Part shown: positions 36,535 through 44,375 of the stretch, in pieces
How the letters are laid out: every line of letters begins with the position of its first letter
How positions within the stretch are numbered: position 1 is the stretch's first letter
Assembly: GCF_016785945.1 (NCBI RefSeq)
Contig: NZ_JAEMEF010000001.1
Coordinates: forward strand, 372,001-436,000
DNA from: Olleya sediminilitoris
GTDB lineage: Bacteria > Bacteroidota > Bacteroidia > Flavobacteriales > Flavobacteriaceae
Reading direction: 5' to 3'
Length of the DNA stretch: 64,000 bases
Program-made: the position numbers and the translations under genes
Notes under the pieces: generated by a model
What the model was told of the DNA's origin: nothing
Databases searched by the model: none
What the model saw: only the letters and a program-made list of their open reading frames with translations

Positions 36535-38496
36535 ATGTTAAAACAATTAAAACAAGCTTTAATTCAAGTATTAAAATCTACTAAGAAAAAAATAGATTTT
36601 AAAAACGTAAATTATTTACCTAGATGGGCAATACTTTGTTTTGATAGTATTATTTTAATTATGTCATTGTTTTTTACTAAAATTATAGTTAGTAAAATAC
36701 AAAAAGCAGCTTTTTTTAGTTTAGGTTTTTCAAATGAAGAGTTAATTATTGTTTTATTAAATATTTTATTTTTCATACTGTTTAGGACTTATGCTGGCTT
36801 AATAAGACATTCTACTTTTATCGATGCAGCTAAGTTTTTTTTAGCTACTACAGCTACAATTTTAGCAGCTATCTCCATTTATTATGGTTATTTGTTAATT
36901 TTAGGTGATGAATTATTCTCTATTCCTCAATTATTTATTTATTCAATTGTATCATTTTGTGGATTATTTTTATTCAGAATTATGGTTAAGCAAGTATTTG
37001 AGGTTTATCAACGTTACAGTGAATCTGAAGCAAACTTAAATGTTTTAATTTATGGAACAGATGAAAATGCTATAGCAATAGCAAGCGCTTTAAGATCTGA
37101 AAAGCCTTCTAGGTACAAAGTTCTAGGTTTTATTGATAAAGAAGGTAAAAATAAAAGTAAAGAGATATTAGGTTTACCAATAATATTTTTAAAACGTAAA
37201 ACAGCTGTTCTATTAAGAATATTTAATGCTCAGGCTTTAATTATTGCTGATGGAACGCTTACTAAAGAAGAAAATATTAAGATTGTAGATAGCTGCCTAG
37301 AGCATAATTATAAAGTTTTTAGAGCCCCTTTAATATCAGATATTGAAACAACAACCAATCTTTCTAATCAGATACAAAAAATTCAGATTGAAGATATTCT
37401 AGAAAGAGATCCTATAAAACTAGATAATAAATTAGTTGCTAAAGAAATTTTTAATAAGTGTATTTTAGTTACTGGAGGTGCAGGATCTATTGGTAGCGAG
37501 ATTGTTAGACAAGTAGCAAGCTATAAACCTAGTAAGTTATTGATTCTTGACCAGGCAGAATCTCCACTTTATAATATTCAATTAGAAATTAAACAGAATT
37601 TTCCAGATTTAAATTATGAAGCCATCATTGCAGATGTTAGAAAAGTTGAAGTATTGGAAGATATATTTAAAAAATATAAACCGCAAGTTGTATATCATGC
37701 AGCAGCTTATAAGCATGTTCCATTAATGGAAAGGCATCCTTCAGAGGCTATTTTTGCCAATATTTTAGGGTCTAAAAATGTGGCTGATTTATCTTATAAA
37801 TTTAAGGTTGAAAAATTTGTAATGGTATCAACAGATAAAGCTGTAAATCCAAGTAATGTGATGGGAGCTTCTAAGCGTATTGCTGAAATATATGTACAGG
37901 CTTTACAAAATAAGGCTATTTTAGACACAAAAAACAAAACTCAATTTGTTACCACAAGATTTGGAAATGTATTAGGAAGCAATGGATCTGTTGTTCCTCT
38001 ATTTAAACGACAAATAGAAGAAGGTGGTCCACTTACAATTACTCATCCAGATATTATTAGGTATTTTATGACAATACCAGAAGCTTGTCAATTAGTATTA
38101 GAAGCTGGTGCAATGGGTAATGGAGGAGAAATATTCATATTTGATATGGGTAAAGCTGTTAAAATTATTGACCTTGCCAAAAAAATTATTAGACTCGCTG
38201 GATTTACACCCTACAAAGAAATAGATATAAAAGTTGTTGGTTTAAGGCCTGGAGAAAAATTATACGAGGAATTATTAAGTGACAAATCTACAACACTACC
38301 AACTTATAATGAGAAAATAATGATTGCTAAAGTAGAAAATTGTTCGCATCTCCAAATAAATAAGGATATTCAAGAACTATTACTTTTAGCAAAGGAAGAA
38401 GACAAAAATATAATGGTCAAAAAAATGAAAGAAATTGTGCCAGAGTTTTTAAGCATGAATTCAGATTTTGAGGTTTTTGACAAGAAAATAGTATAA
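36535..38496 (+). CDS. UDP-GlcNAc 4,6-dehydratase, membrane type (PglF/CapD-like)
   Basis: The 653-residue protein has four N-terminal membrane helices (about residues 33-150), a Rossmann-like CoA-binding-type domain (about 167-300) and a C-terminal SDR domain. In that domain TGGAGSIGS lies at 313-321, STDK at 432-435 and M443/K447 replace the usual Y-x3-K, as is normal for the PglF/FlaA1-like group. It should convert UDP-GlcNAc to UDP-4-keto-6-deoxy-GlcNAc, the substrate for the PglE-like aminotransferase upstream. It opens a compact set running to 42995. Confidence 0.93.
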   Translation: MLKQLKQALIQVLKSTKKKIDFKNVNYLPRWAILCFDSIILIMSLFFTKIIVSKIQKAAFFSLGFSNEELIIVLLNILFFILFRTYAGLIRHSTFIDAAKFFLATTATILAAISIYYGYLLILGDELFSIPQLFIYSIVSFCGLFLFRIMVKQVFEVYQRYSESEANLNVLIYGTDENAIAIASALRSEKPSRYKVLGFIDKEGKNKSKEILGLPIIFLKRKTAVLLRIFNAQALIIADGTLTKEENIKIVDSCLEHNYKVFRAPLISDIETTTNLSNQIQKIQIEDILERDPIKLDNKLVAKEIFNKCILVTGGAGSIGSEIVRQVASYKPSKLLILDQAESPLYNIQLEIKQNFPDLNYEAIIADVRKVEVLEDIFKKYKPQVVYHAAAYKHVPLMERHPSEAIFANILGSKNVADLSYKFKVEKFVMVSTDKAVNPSNVMGASKRIAEIYVQALQNKAILDTKNKTQFVTTRFGNVLGSNGSVVPLFKRQIEEGGPLTITHPDIIRYFMTIPEACQLVLEAGAMGNGGEIFIFDMGKAVKIIDLAKKIIRLAGFTPYKEIDIKVVGLRPGEKLYEELLSDKSTTLPTYNEKIMIAKVENCSHLQINKDIQELLLLAKEEDKNIMVKKMKEIVPEFLSMNSDFEVFDKKIV

Positions 38497-38501
38497 TTTA
38501 A

Positions 38502-39800
38502 ATGAAAATAGCAGTAGTAGGTACAGGTTACGTCGGACTAGTAACAGGTACATGTCTAGCCGAAACAGGTAATGAAGTACTTTGTATCGATATAGATCAA
38601 AATAAAGTTAAACAAATGCAAGCAGGTGAGGTACCTATTTACGAACCTCATTTGGATGTCTTATTTGAAAGAAATATAAAAGCTAACCGATTAAAATTTT
38701 CTACAAGCTTAGAAGAAGGTTTAGAACATGGTGATATTATCTTCTTAGCATTACCTACACCAGAAGATGAAGATGGATCAGCTGACCTAAAATATATTTT
38801 AGGAGTCGCTGATCATATAGGAAAACTTATTAAAGACTATAAGGTTATAGTCGATAAAAGTACAGTTCCAGTTGGTACTTCAGACAAAGTAAAGCAAGCT
38901 ATAGCTAAACATGCTAAAGTAGATTTTGATGTTGTCTCAAATCCAGAATTTTTAAGAGAAGGTTTTGCTGTAGATGATTTTTTAAAACCAGAAAGAATAG
39001 TTGTAGGTTCCAGTAGTGAACGTGCCACTAAATTGATGGAAAAACTTTATAAGCCTTATGTAAGGTCTGGCAATCCCATAATTATAATGGACGAAAAATC
39101 TGCCGAACTTACAAAATATGCATCCAATTCTTTTTTAGCAGCCAAAATCACATTTATGAATGAGATTGCTAACTTTTGTGAAAAAGTTGGAGCAGACGTA
39201 GATAAGGTTAGAATAGGTATGGGAACAGATTCAAGGATTGGTAAGCGCTTTTTGTTTCCAGGTATAGGTTATGGTGGTTCTTGCTTCCCAAAGGACGTAA
39301 AAGCACTTCATAAATCTGGACTAGACAATAATTATAACTTCAAAATTTTAGATGCTGTCATTAATGTTAATGCAAGACAAAAACTAGTGTTGATTCCTAA
39401 AATAGAAAATCATTTTAATAATGATCTTAAAGGAAAAAACATTGCAATTTGGGGATTAGCCTTTAAACCAGAAACAGACGATATACGTGAAGCACCTTCG
39501 TTATACATGATTGATGCTTTATTAGAGGCAGGTTGTAATATTACAGCTTTTGACCCTGAAGCTATGCCAAATGTAAAACGTAAATTAGGCGATAAAATTA
39601 AGTTTGCAAGTAGTATGTATGACGCTTTAAAAAATGCTGATGCATTAGTTATATCTACCGAATGGAGTATTTTTAGAACACCTGATTTTAATAAAATTAA
39701 AAATGAAATGGCTAGTCCAACTATTTTTGATGGACGTAACCTATATGACGTTAAAGATGTTATTAACGAAGGATTTAATTACATATCAATAGGAAGGTAA
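38502..39800 (+). CDS. UDP-glucose 6-dehydrogenase
   Basis: This 432-residue enzyme oxidises UDP-glucose to UDP-glucuronate with two NAD+. The N-terminal GTGYVGLVTG (7-16) binds NAD, and the catalytic cysteine is C261 in GYGGSCFPKD. The intermediate DKSTVPVGTSD and EFLREG segments are typical. It lies five bases after the PglF-type gene and one base before the decarboxylase gene. Confidence 0.96.
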   Translation: MKIAVVGTGYVGLVTGTCLAETGNEVLCIDIDQNKVKQMQAGEVPIYEPHLDVLFERNIKANRLKFSTSLEEGLEHGDIIFLALPTPEDEDGSADLKYILGVADHIGKLIKDYKVIVDKSTVPVGTSDKVKQAIAKHAKVDFDVVSNPEFLREGFAVDDFLKPERIVVGSSSERATKLMEKLYKPYVRSGNPIIIMDEKSAELTKYASNSFLAAKITFMNEIANFCEKVGADVDKVRIGMGTDSRIGKRFLFPGIGYGGSCFPKDVKALHKSGLDNNYNFKILDAVINVNARQKLVLIPKIENHFNNDLKGKNIAIWGLAFKPETDDIREAPSLYMIDALLEAGCNITAFDPEAMPNVKRKLGDKIKFASSMYDALKNADALVISTEWSIFRTPDFNKIKNEMASPTIFDGRNLYDVKDVINEGFNYISIGR

Positions 39801-40790
39801 ATGAATCAAAAAAGAGTTTTAATTACTGGAGCAGCAGGTTTTTTAGGATCTCATTTATGTGATCGCTTTTTAAACGAAGGTTATTTTGTTATTGGTATGG
39901 ATAACTTTATAACAGGAGACCAAAAAAACATTGCACATTTATCTTCTAATTCAAACTTTTTATTCATTCAACATGACGTTACAAATTATATAAATATTGA
40001 AGGAGACTTAGATTATATCCTTCATTTTGCTTCTCCAGCAAGTCCTATAGATTATTTAAAAATTCCAATTCAGACTTTAAAAGTAGGGAGTTTGGGTACG
40101 CATAACTTATTAGGCTTAGCAAAAGCAAAACAAGCAAGGTTGTTAATTGCTTCAACTTCAGAGGTGTATGGAGATCCTTTAGTACATCCACAAACCGAAG
40201 ATTATTACGGTAACGTCAATACTATAGGACCAAGAGGTGTATATGATGAGGCTAAACGCTTTCAAGAATCTATAACCATGGCTTACCATAGATTTCATGG
40301 ACTTGAAACGCGTATTGTTAGAATTTTTAATACTTATGGACCAAGGATGAGACTTAATGACGGTCGTGTTATTCCAGCCTTTATGGGTCAAGCGTTAAGA
40401 GGCGAAGATTTAACAGTTTTTGGAGATGGTATGCAAACAAGGTCATTTTGCTATGTTACCGATCAAGTCGAAGGTATTTACCGTTTATTATTAAGCGATT
40501 ATTCAAATCCAGTTAATATTGGTAATCCACACGAGATAACAATTAAGGACTTTGCAGAAGAAATTATTAAACTTACAGGTACCACACAAAAAGTAATTTA
40601 TAAAGATTTACCTGTAGATGATCCAATGCAGAGACAACCAGATATTACATTAGCTAAAAATGTATTAAATTGGGAGCCTAAAGTAAATAGATCGAAAGGT
40701 ATGAAAAAGACCTTTGATTACTTTAAAAGTTTAACTCAAGCAGAGCTTCACAAAAGCGAACATAAAGACTTTTCAAATTATAATAAATAA
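39801..40790 (+). CDS. UDP-glucuronate decarboxylase (UDP-xylose synthase)
   Basis: The 329-residue SDR enzyme has [13 protein letters not shown] (9-21), the S118-T119-S120-E121 set in [11 protein letters not shown]148/K152 in YDEAKR and the [10 protein letters not shown] and GDGMQTRSF segments of UXS enzymes. It converts UDP-glucuronate to UDP-xylose. It starts at the base after the UDP-glucose dehydrogenase stop, so both steps are coupled and a xylose donor is expected. Confidence 0.92.
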   Translation: MNQKRVLITGAAGFLGSHLCDRFLNEGYFVIGMDNFITGDQKNIAHLSSNSNFLFIQHDVTNYINIEGDLDYILHFASPASPIDYLKIPIQTLKVGSLGTHNLLGLAKAKQARLLIASTSEVYGDPLVHPQTEDYYGNVNTIGPRGVYDEAKRFQESITMAYHRFHGLETRIVRIFNTYGPRMRLNDGRVIPAFMGQALRGEDLTVFGDGMQTRSFCYVTDQVEGIYRLLLSDYSNPVNIGNPHEITIKDFAEEIIKLTGTTQKVIYKDLPVDDPMQRQPDITLAKNVLNWEPKVNRSKGMKKTFDYFKSLTQAELHKSEHKDFSNYNK

Positions 40791-40793
40791 ATT

Positions 40794-42203
40794 ATGGAGT
40801 ATAAACGTGGTAGGTACTCTTGGCTTTTAAGGCCAATACTTATTGTCTTTGACTGTTTAACTATCAATGTTTTTGCTTTTTATTTTTTTAATTTTAACAA
40901 ATCTAATCTTGCATTTTTTTCAGCTTCAGCTTTAAAAAATAAGTATTTACTATTTATTATTTATTCAGTAATATTATGGCTAATTACAACATCATTTCTT
41001 AAGTTTTATAAAGTATACAGGTATACATCAATTGTTAATATTATATCATCAATAATCAAGCAGTTTGTCGTTTTTAGTACTATTGTCTTTGCCTTTTTTG
41101 GTGTTTTTAAAAGTGTAGATGTTCCTGTATTTCAAACCTTACAGTTTTTACTATATAGTTTTTTACTAATATCAACTCTTAAATTAGTTAGTTTTTATGC
41201 CCTGAAAACTTATAGACTACAGTTAAAAGGTAATGTTAGACGTGTAGTAATTGTGGGTAACGGTCCAGGAGCACAAGAGCTTAGACAACTATTTAGTAAT
41301 CGTAAAGAATTAGGCTATCAAATAGTTGGTGTGTTTGCCGATAGTGATAATAAAAAGATTAACGGATTTATAGAGGATAGTTTTAATTTTTTAAAACAAA
41401 GTTCAGGTATAGATGAGATATACTGCGCAATTGATGAGTTAACTGAAAAGCAGGTTAATGATTATGTTAAATATGCTGAGGTTAACCACTGTAATATAAA
41501 GTTTATTCCTAAAACCAATAAGTTGTTGACCAAACGACTTAAAACAGATTATTATAATTACCTACCTGTATTATCAATGCCAGAAGTTGCATTAAATAAT
41601 GCAGTTAATAAGACTATTAAGCGTATGTTTGATGTCCTGTTTTCTTTATTAATATTAGTGCTAATATTATCTTGGTTAACACCAGTGTTATTTATTTTAA
41701 TTAAATTAGAATCTAGAGGTCCATTGTTTTACAAGCATAAACGTAATGGTATAAATTATAAAGAGTTTACCTGTTTTAAGTTTAGATCTTTAAAAACAAA
41801 TAAAGAAATACAAGGGACCTATATTACTCAAAATGACAATAGGGTAACAAAAATTGGTAAGTTTTTACGTAAAACAAGTTTGGATGAGTTTCCTCAGTTT
41901 TATAACGTCTTAAAAGGAGATATGAGTGTTGTTGGACCCAGACCACATATGCTATCTTACACAGATGACTATTCTAAAAAAATAGATAAACTAAATTTTA
42001 TTTTTAGACATAATGTTAAACCTGGTGTAACGGGTTTAGCTCAAATAAAGGGTTATAGAGGAGAAATTAAAAATGATGAAGACATTATTAACCGTATTAA
42101 GTACGATAATTTTTATATCGAAAATTGGTCCATTGTTTTAGATTTAAAAATCATATTACAAACCATGATTAATGTTTTTAAAGGTCAAAAAGAAGCGTAT
42201 TAA
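40794..42203 (+). CDS. Polyprenyl glycosylphosphotransferase (WcaJ-type)
   Basis: This 469-residue protein is of the long type of phosphoglycosyl transferase: four to five N-terminal membrane helices, a central CoA-binding-like domain (VVIVGNGPGAQELRQL) and a C-terminal PGT domain with FKFRSLKTN, KTSLDEFPQFYNVLKGD and VGPRPHML, followed by PGVTGLAQIKGYRGE. It usually loads glucose-1-P or galactose-1-P onto undecaprenyl phosphate. It is the third PGT in the locus, so more than one lipid-linked glycan is likely. Confidence 0.9.
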   Translation: MEYKRGRYSWLLRPILIVFDCLTINVFAFYFFNFNKSNLAFFSASALKNKYLLFIIYSVILWLITTSFLKFYKVYRYTSIVNIISSIIKQFVVFSTIVFAFFGVFKSVDVPVFQTLQFLLYSFLLISTLKLVSFYALKTYRLQLKGNVRRVVIVGNGPGAQELRQLFSNRKELGYQIVGVFADSDNKKINGFIEDSFNFLKQSSGIDEIYCAIDELTEKQVNDYVKYAEVNHCNIKFIPKTNKLLTKRLKTDYYNYLPVLSMPEVALNNAVNKTIKRMFDVLFSLLILVLILSWLTPVLFILIKLESRGPLFYKHKRNGINYKEFTCFKFRSLKTNKEIQGTYITQNDNRVTKIGKFLRKTSLDEFPQFYNVLKGDMSVVGPRPHMLSYTDDYSKKIDKLNFIFRHNVKPGVTGLAQIKGYRGEIKNDEDIINRIKYDNFYIENWSIVLDLKIILQTMINVFKGQKEAY

Positions 42204-42215
42204 TATTTACCCACA

Positions 42216-42995
42216 ATGAAACCTTTAGTCTCTATAATTACTCCGCTTTACAATTCAGAAAAATTTATAGTTCAAACCATTAATAGTATTTTAAATCAAA
42301 CCTATACAAATTGGGAGCTAATTTTGGTTGATGACTGTTCAACAGATGCTACTTTGCAGATAGTAGAAGAGTACACAAAGCAATATTCCAATATGTATCT
42401 CTTAAAAAATCAAGTTAATTCTGGCGCAGCAATTTCTCGTAATAAGGCAATCCTCCAAGCTAACGGTAAATTTATTGCTTTTTTAGATGCAGATGATTTA
42501 TGGATAAGTAATAAGTTAGAATTTCAAGTTGATTTTATGCAACAACATAATTGTGACGTAAGTTATACTAGTTATTATCAGATTGATGAAAACGGTAACC
42601 CGTTAAACAAGCTTGTAAAAGCTTTACCAAAGTTAAGTTATAATAAATATTTAAAAACCAATTACATTGGTAACTTAACAGGAATGTATAATGTTGCTAC
42701 TTTAGGTAAAATAACGTCACCTAACTTACGTAAACGTCAAGATTGGTTGTTGTGGTTGTCTGCTATTAAAAAGTCCGGTAAACCAGCTTTGGGTGTCTCA
42801 CAACCTTTAGCATATTATCGTGTAAGATCCAATTCTATCTCTTCAAATAAAATCCGATTACTTAAATATAATTTTTTAGTTTATAAAAAGGGTTTAGGCT
42901 TTTCATACGTAAAATCTATCTACTATATGTGCCTTTTTGTTTGGGAACAGTTTTTTATAAAATCAAAGTTAATTGTTGCTAAAAATCAGGTTTAA
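42216..42995 (+). CDS. Glycosyltransferase family 2 protein
   Basis: This 259-residue GT-A enzyme starts KPLVSIITPLYNSEKFI and has VDDCSTDAT and the metal-binding DADDLW (about residue 87). WLLWLSAIKKSGK and the C-terminal YRVRSNSISSNK segment are typical of GT2 enzymes of surface-glycan loci. It is the last gene of the polysaccharide locus and may add the sugar after that placed by the WcaJ-type enzyme. Confidence 0.9.
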   Translation: MKPLVSIITPLYNSEKFIVQTINSILNQTYTNWELILVDDCSTDATLQIVEEYTKQYSNMYLLKNQVNSGAAISRNKAILQANGKFIAFLDADDLWISNKLEFQVDFMQQHNCDVSYTSYYQIDENGNPLNKLVKALPKLSYNKYLKTNYIGNLTGMYNVATLGKITSPNLRKRQDWLLWLSAIKKSGKPALGVSQPLAYYRVRSNSISSNKIRLLKYNFLVYKKGLGFSYVKSIYYMCLFVWEQFFIKSKLIVAKNQV

Positions 42996-43098
42996 TTAAC
43001 TCAAAGACATGTAATTGTGGTTTTTGCCACACTTCAATATGGGTAAAAAGCATTGTTTTCGATAAAGCGCAAAAAAAAACGATTAAAAAAAGATGCTT

Positions 43099-43126
43099 TT
43101 GTTTTTAAATTTCTAGTTTAGATTTG
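43099..43126 (+). promoter_or_regulatory. Promoter of the peptide-GLPGLI-barrel unit
   Basis: TTG at 43099-43101 and TAGATTTG at 43119-43126 with a 17-base spacer fit the Bacteroidota TTG/TAnnTTTG pattern. Transcription should begin near 43132. Confidence 0.55.
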
Positions 43127-43311
43127 TGATATAAAAAGAGAGTTTGTTTTTAGTCGGACAAATTATCTATTTTGACACAACATTAATGTTATAACTAGCG
43201 CTAGTTTTTATCTCTCCCTCAACTGATTAGAAGCTTTAAATTAATAGGCGACTAACTATTAATTTACATATCGACTAAGAATTTTTCGGCTAAATAATTA
43301 ATGTATTAACC

Positions 43312-43340
43312 AACCAGTTAATATTAATGAATAACTGGTT
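43312..43340 (+). promoter_or_regulatory. Hairpin in the leader just before the small peptide gene
   Basis: Arms AACCAGTTA (43312-43320) and TAACTGGTT (43332-43340) pair perfectly around an 11-base loop. The hairpin ends 15 bases before the ATG at 43356, where it could affect ribosome access. Confidence 0.45.
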
Positions 43341-43355
43341 TAAAATTTAGAAATT

Positions 43356-43604
43356 ATGAAAAAAATATTAGGATTAACTTTTGTTGCGATATTTATGATG
43401 AGTATGGCCACAGTTAATGATACAAGTTTTACAAAAAGGAAGGATTGTATGGACGTTGCATTTGATGAAATGAACACTTGGTTAGATTATGGTTTTTCTA
43501 CAGGTGCTGCTACTTGCTACGGTAATGCTGCATATGCTTTATGTTCAGGATATTCTTGGCAAGAAATACAAGATAATGGTGGTGGAGATTGTTCAGGCTG
43601 GTAA
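43356..43604 (+). CDS. Small secreted four-cysteine peptide, family unknown
   Basis: This 82-residue product has a signal peptide (MKKILGLTFVAIFMMSMA, cleavage near residue 18-20) and a mature part of about 63 residues with four cysteines (C31, C54, C63, C79), enough for two disulfides, and a glycine-rich end (NGGGDCSGW). It is acidic and rich in aromatic residues, without a membrane helix. It lies 12 bases before a GLPGLI-family gene and is probably in the same transcript with the barrel gene. I do not recognise the family; a secreted factor or a substrate for its neighbours is possible. Confidence 0.6.
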   Translation: MKKILGLTFVAIFMMSMATVNDTSFTKRKDCMDVAFDEMNTWLDYGFSTGAATCYGNAAYALCSGYSWQEIQDNGGGDCSGW

Positions 43605-43616
43605 TCAATAATAATT

Positions 43617-44345
43617 ATGAAAAAAATAATTTTTTTATTATTTGTTTTGAGCAATAGTATTTTTACTATTGCTCAAACATCTGGAATAGTAACATATAGT
43701 GTTCAAATTGATGATATTTATAAGGATAAACCTGATACAAAAAAGCAAATTGTTAATTTTTTTAATGAAGTTAGAAGACAAGCAAATTATATTGAATTTA
43801 AACTGTCTTACAATGAAAAATATTCAAAATTTGATGCTGTTAAATCTATACCAATAGAAGGATTTGAAATGCCATATGGTATTGCAAAAAAAATTGTGGC
43901 TGATGGCATATATTTTCAAAATAAAGCTTCAATTAACTCCTTGAGGTTAAAGATTATTGGAGACGAAAAATTTTTTATCAATGAAGGGAAAGATAAAATT
44001 ACTTGGAAAATTTTAAAGGATTCTACAAAGAAAATAGGATCATTCAATTGTTTGAAAGCTGTTGGAACTTCAAAAATAATTAATCCTAATTCAAAAAAAG
44101 AAAACAAAATTAAAATAATAGCATGGTTTGCAAGCGCTATTCCTTCATCTCATGGGCCTTTAGGTTATGGTTTTTTACCAGGATTAATTTTAGAGCTAAA
44201 ACAAGGTCCTATTACATTTACAATGATGTCTTATAAAAAATCAGAGAATGTTAATATCAAATATCCAAAAGTAAATAACGACGGTATTATTTCTTTAGAT
44301 GAATTTAATGAAAAATATATATCTGCTTTTAAAAATAAATTTTAA
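43617..44345 (+). CDS. GLPGLI family protein
   Basis: The 242-residue product has a signal peptide (cleavage after about residue 19, before Q-T-S-G) and starts the mature part with SGIVTYSVQ, as usual in the GLPGLI family. The hallmark is at residues 180-192: GPLGYGFLPGLIL. A conserved cysteine in GSFNCLKAVGT (C145) is also present. These periplasmic or outer-membrane-associated proteins of unknown function are often next to large carboxypeptidase-regulatory/TonB-receptor-like barrels, as here. A 14-bp perfect hairpin lies in codons 10-21. Confidence 0.88.
   Translation: MKKIIFLLFVLSNSIFTIAQTSGIVTYSVQIDDIYKDKPDTKKQIVNFFNEVRRQANYIEFKLSYNEKYSKFDAVKSIPIEGFEMPYGIAKKIVADGIYFQNKASINSLRLKIIGDEKFFINEGKDKITWKILKDSTKKIGSFNCLKAVGTSKIINPNSKKENKIKIIAWFASAIPSSHGPLGYGFLPGLILELKQGPITFTMMSYKKSENVNIKYPKVNNDGIISLDEFNEKYISAFKNKF
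43646..43677 (+). repeat. Perfect 14-bp hairpin inside the signal-peptide codons of the GLPGLI gene
   Basis: TTTGAGCAATAGTA pairs completely with TACTATTGCTCAAA around a TTTT loop. It covers codons 10-21. Such a stem would block or delay translation or act on transcription between the small peptide and the GLPGLI gene. Confidence 0.7.
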
Positions 44346-44375
44346 TTAAAGGATTTTGAATTACACTAATATAGA

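Larger units (their letters stand above)
42996..43355 (+). promoter_or_regulatory. 360-base intergenic region: promoter, long leader and inverted repeats
   Basis: No gene is seen here. A promoter (TTG at 43099-43101, 17-base spacer, TAGATTTG at 43119-43126) would start a leader of about 220 bases before the small peptide gene. The leader holds a 14-bp palindrome (AACTAGCGCTAGTT, 43193-43206) followed by T-runs, and a 9-bp stem with 11-base loop just before the start codon (43312-43340). A 5-bp stem TGTGG/CCACA around 43016-43031 lies after the GT2 gene. The leader may act as a regulatory element. Confidence 0.5.

Noticed and set aside
43193-43206. AACTAGCGCTAGTT palindrome as the terminator of the polysaccharide locus
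   Set aside because: It is 198 bases after the GT2 stop and downstream of the predicted promoter at 43099-43126, and the stem without loop would need a shorter pairing. A leader element is more likely.
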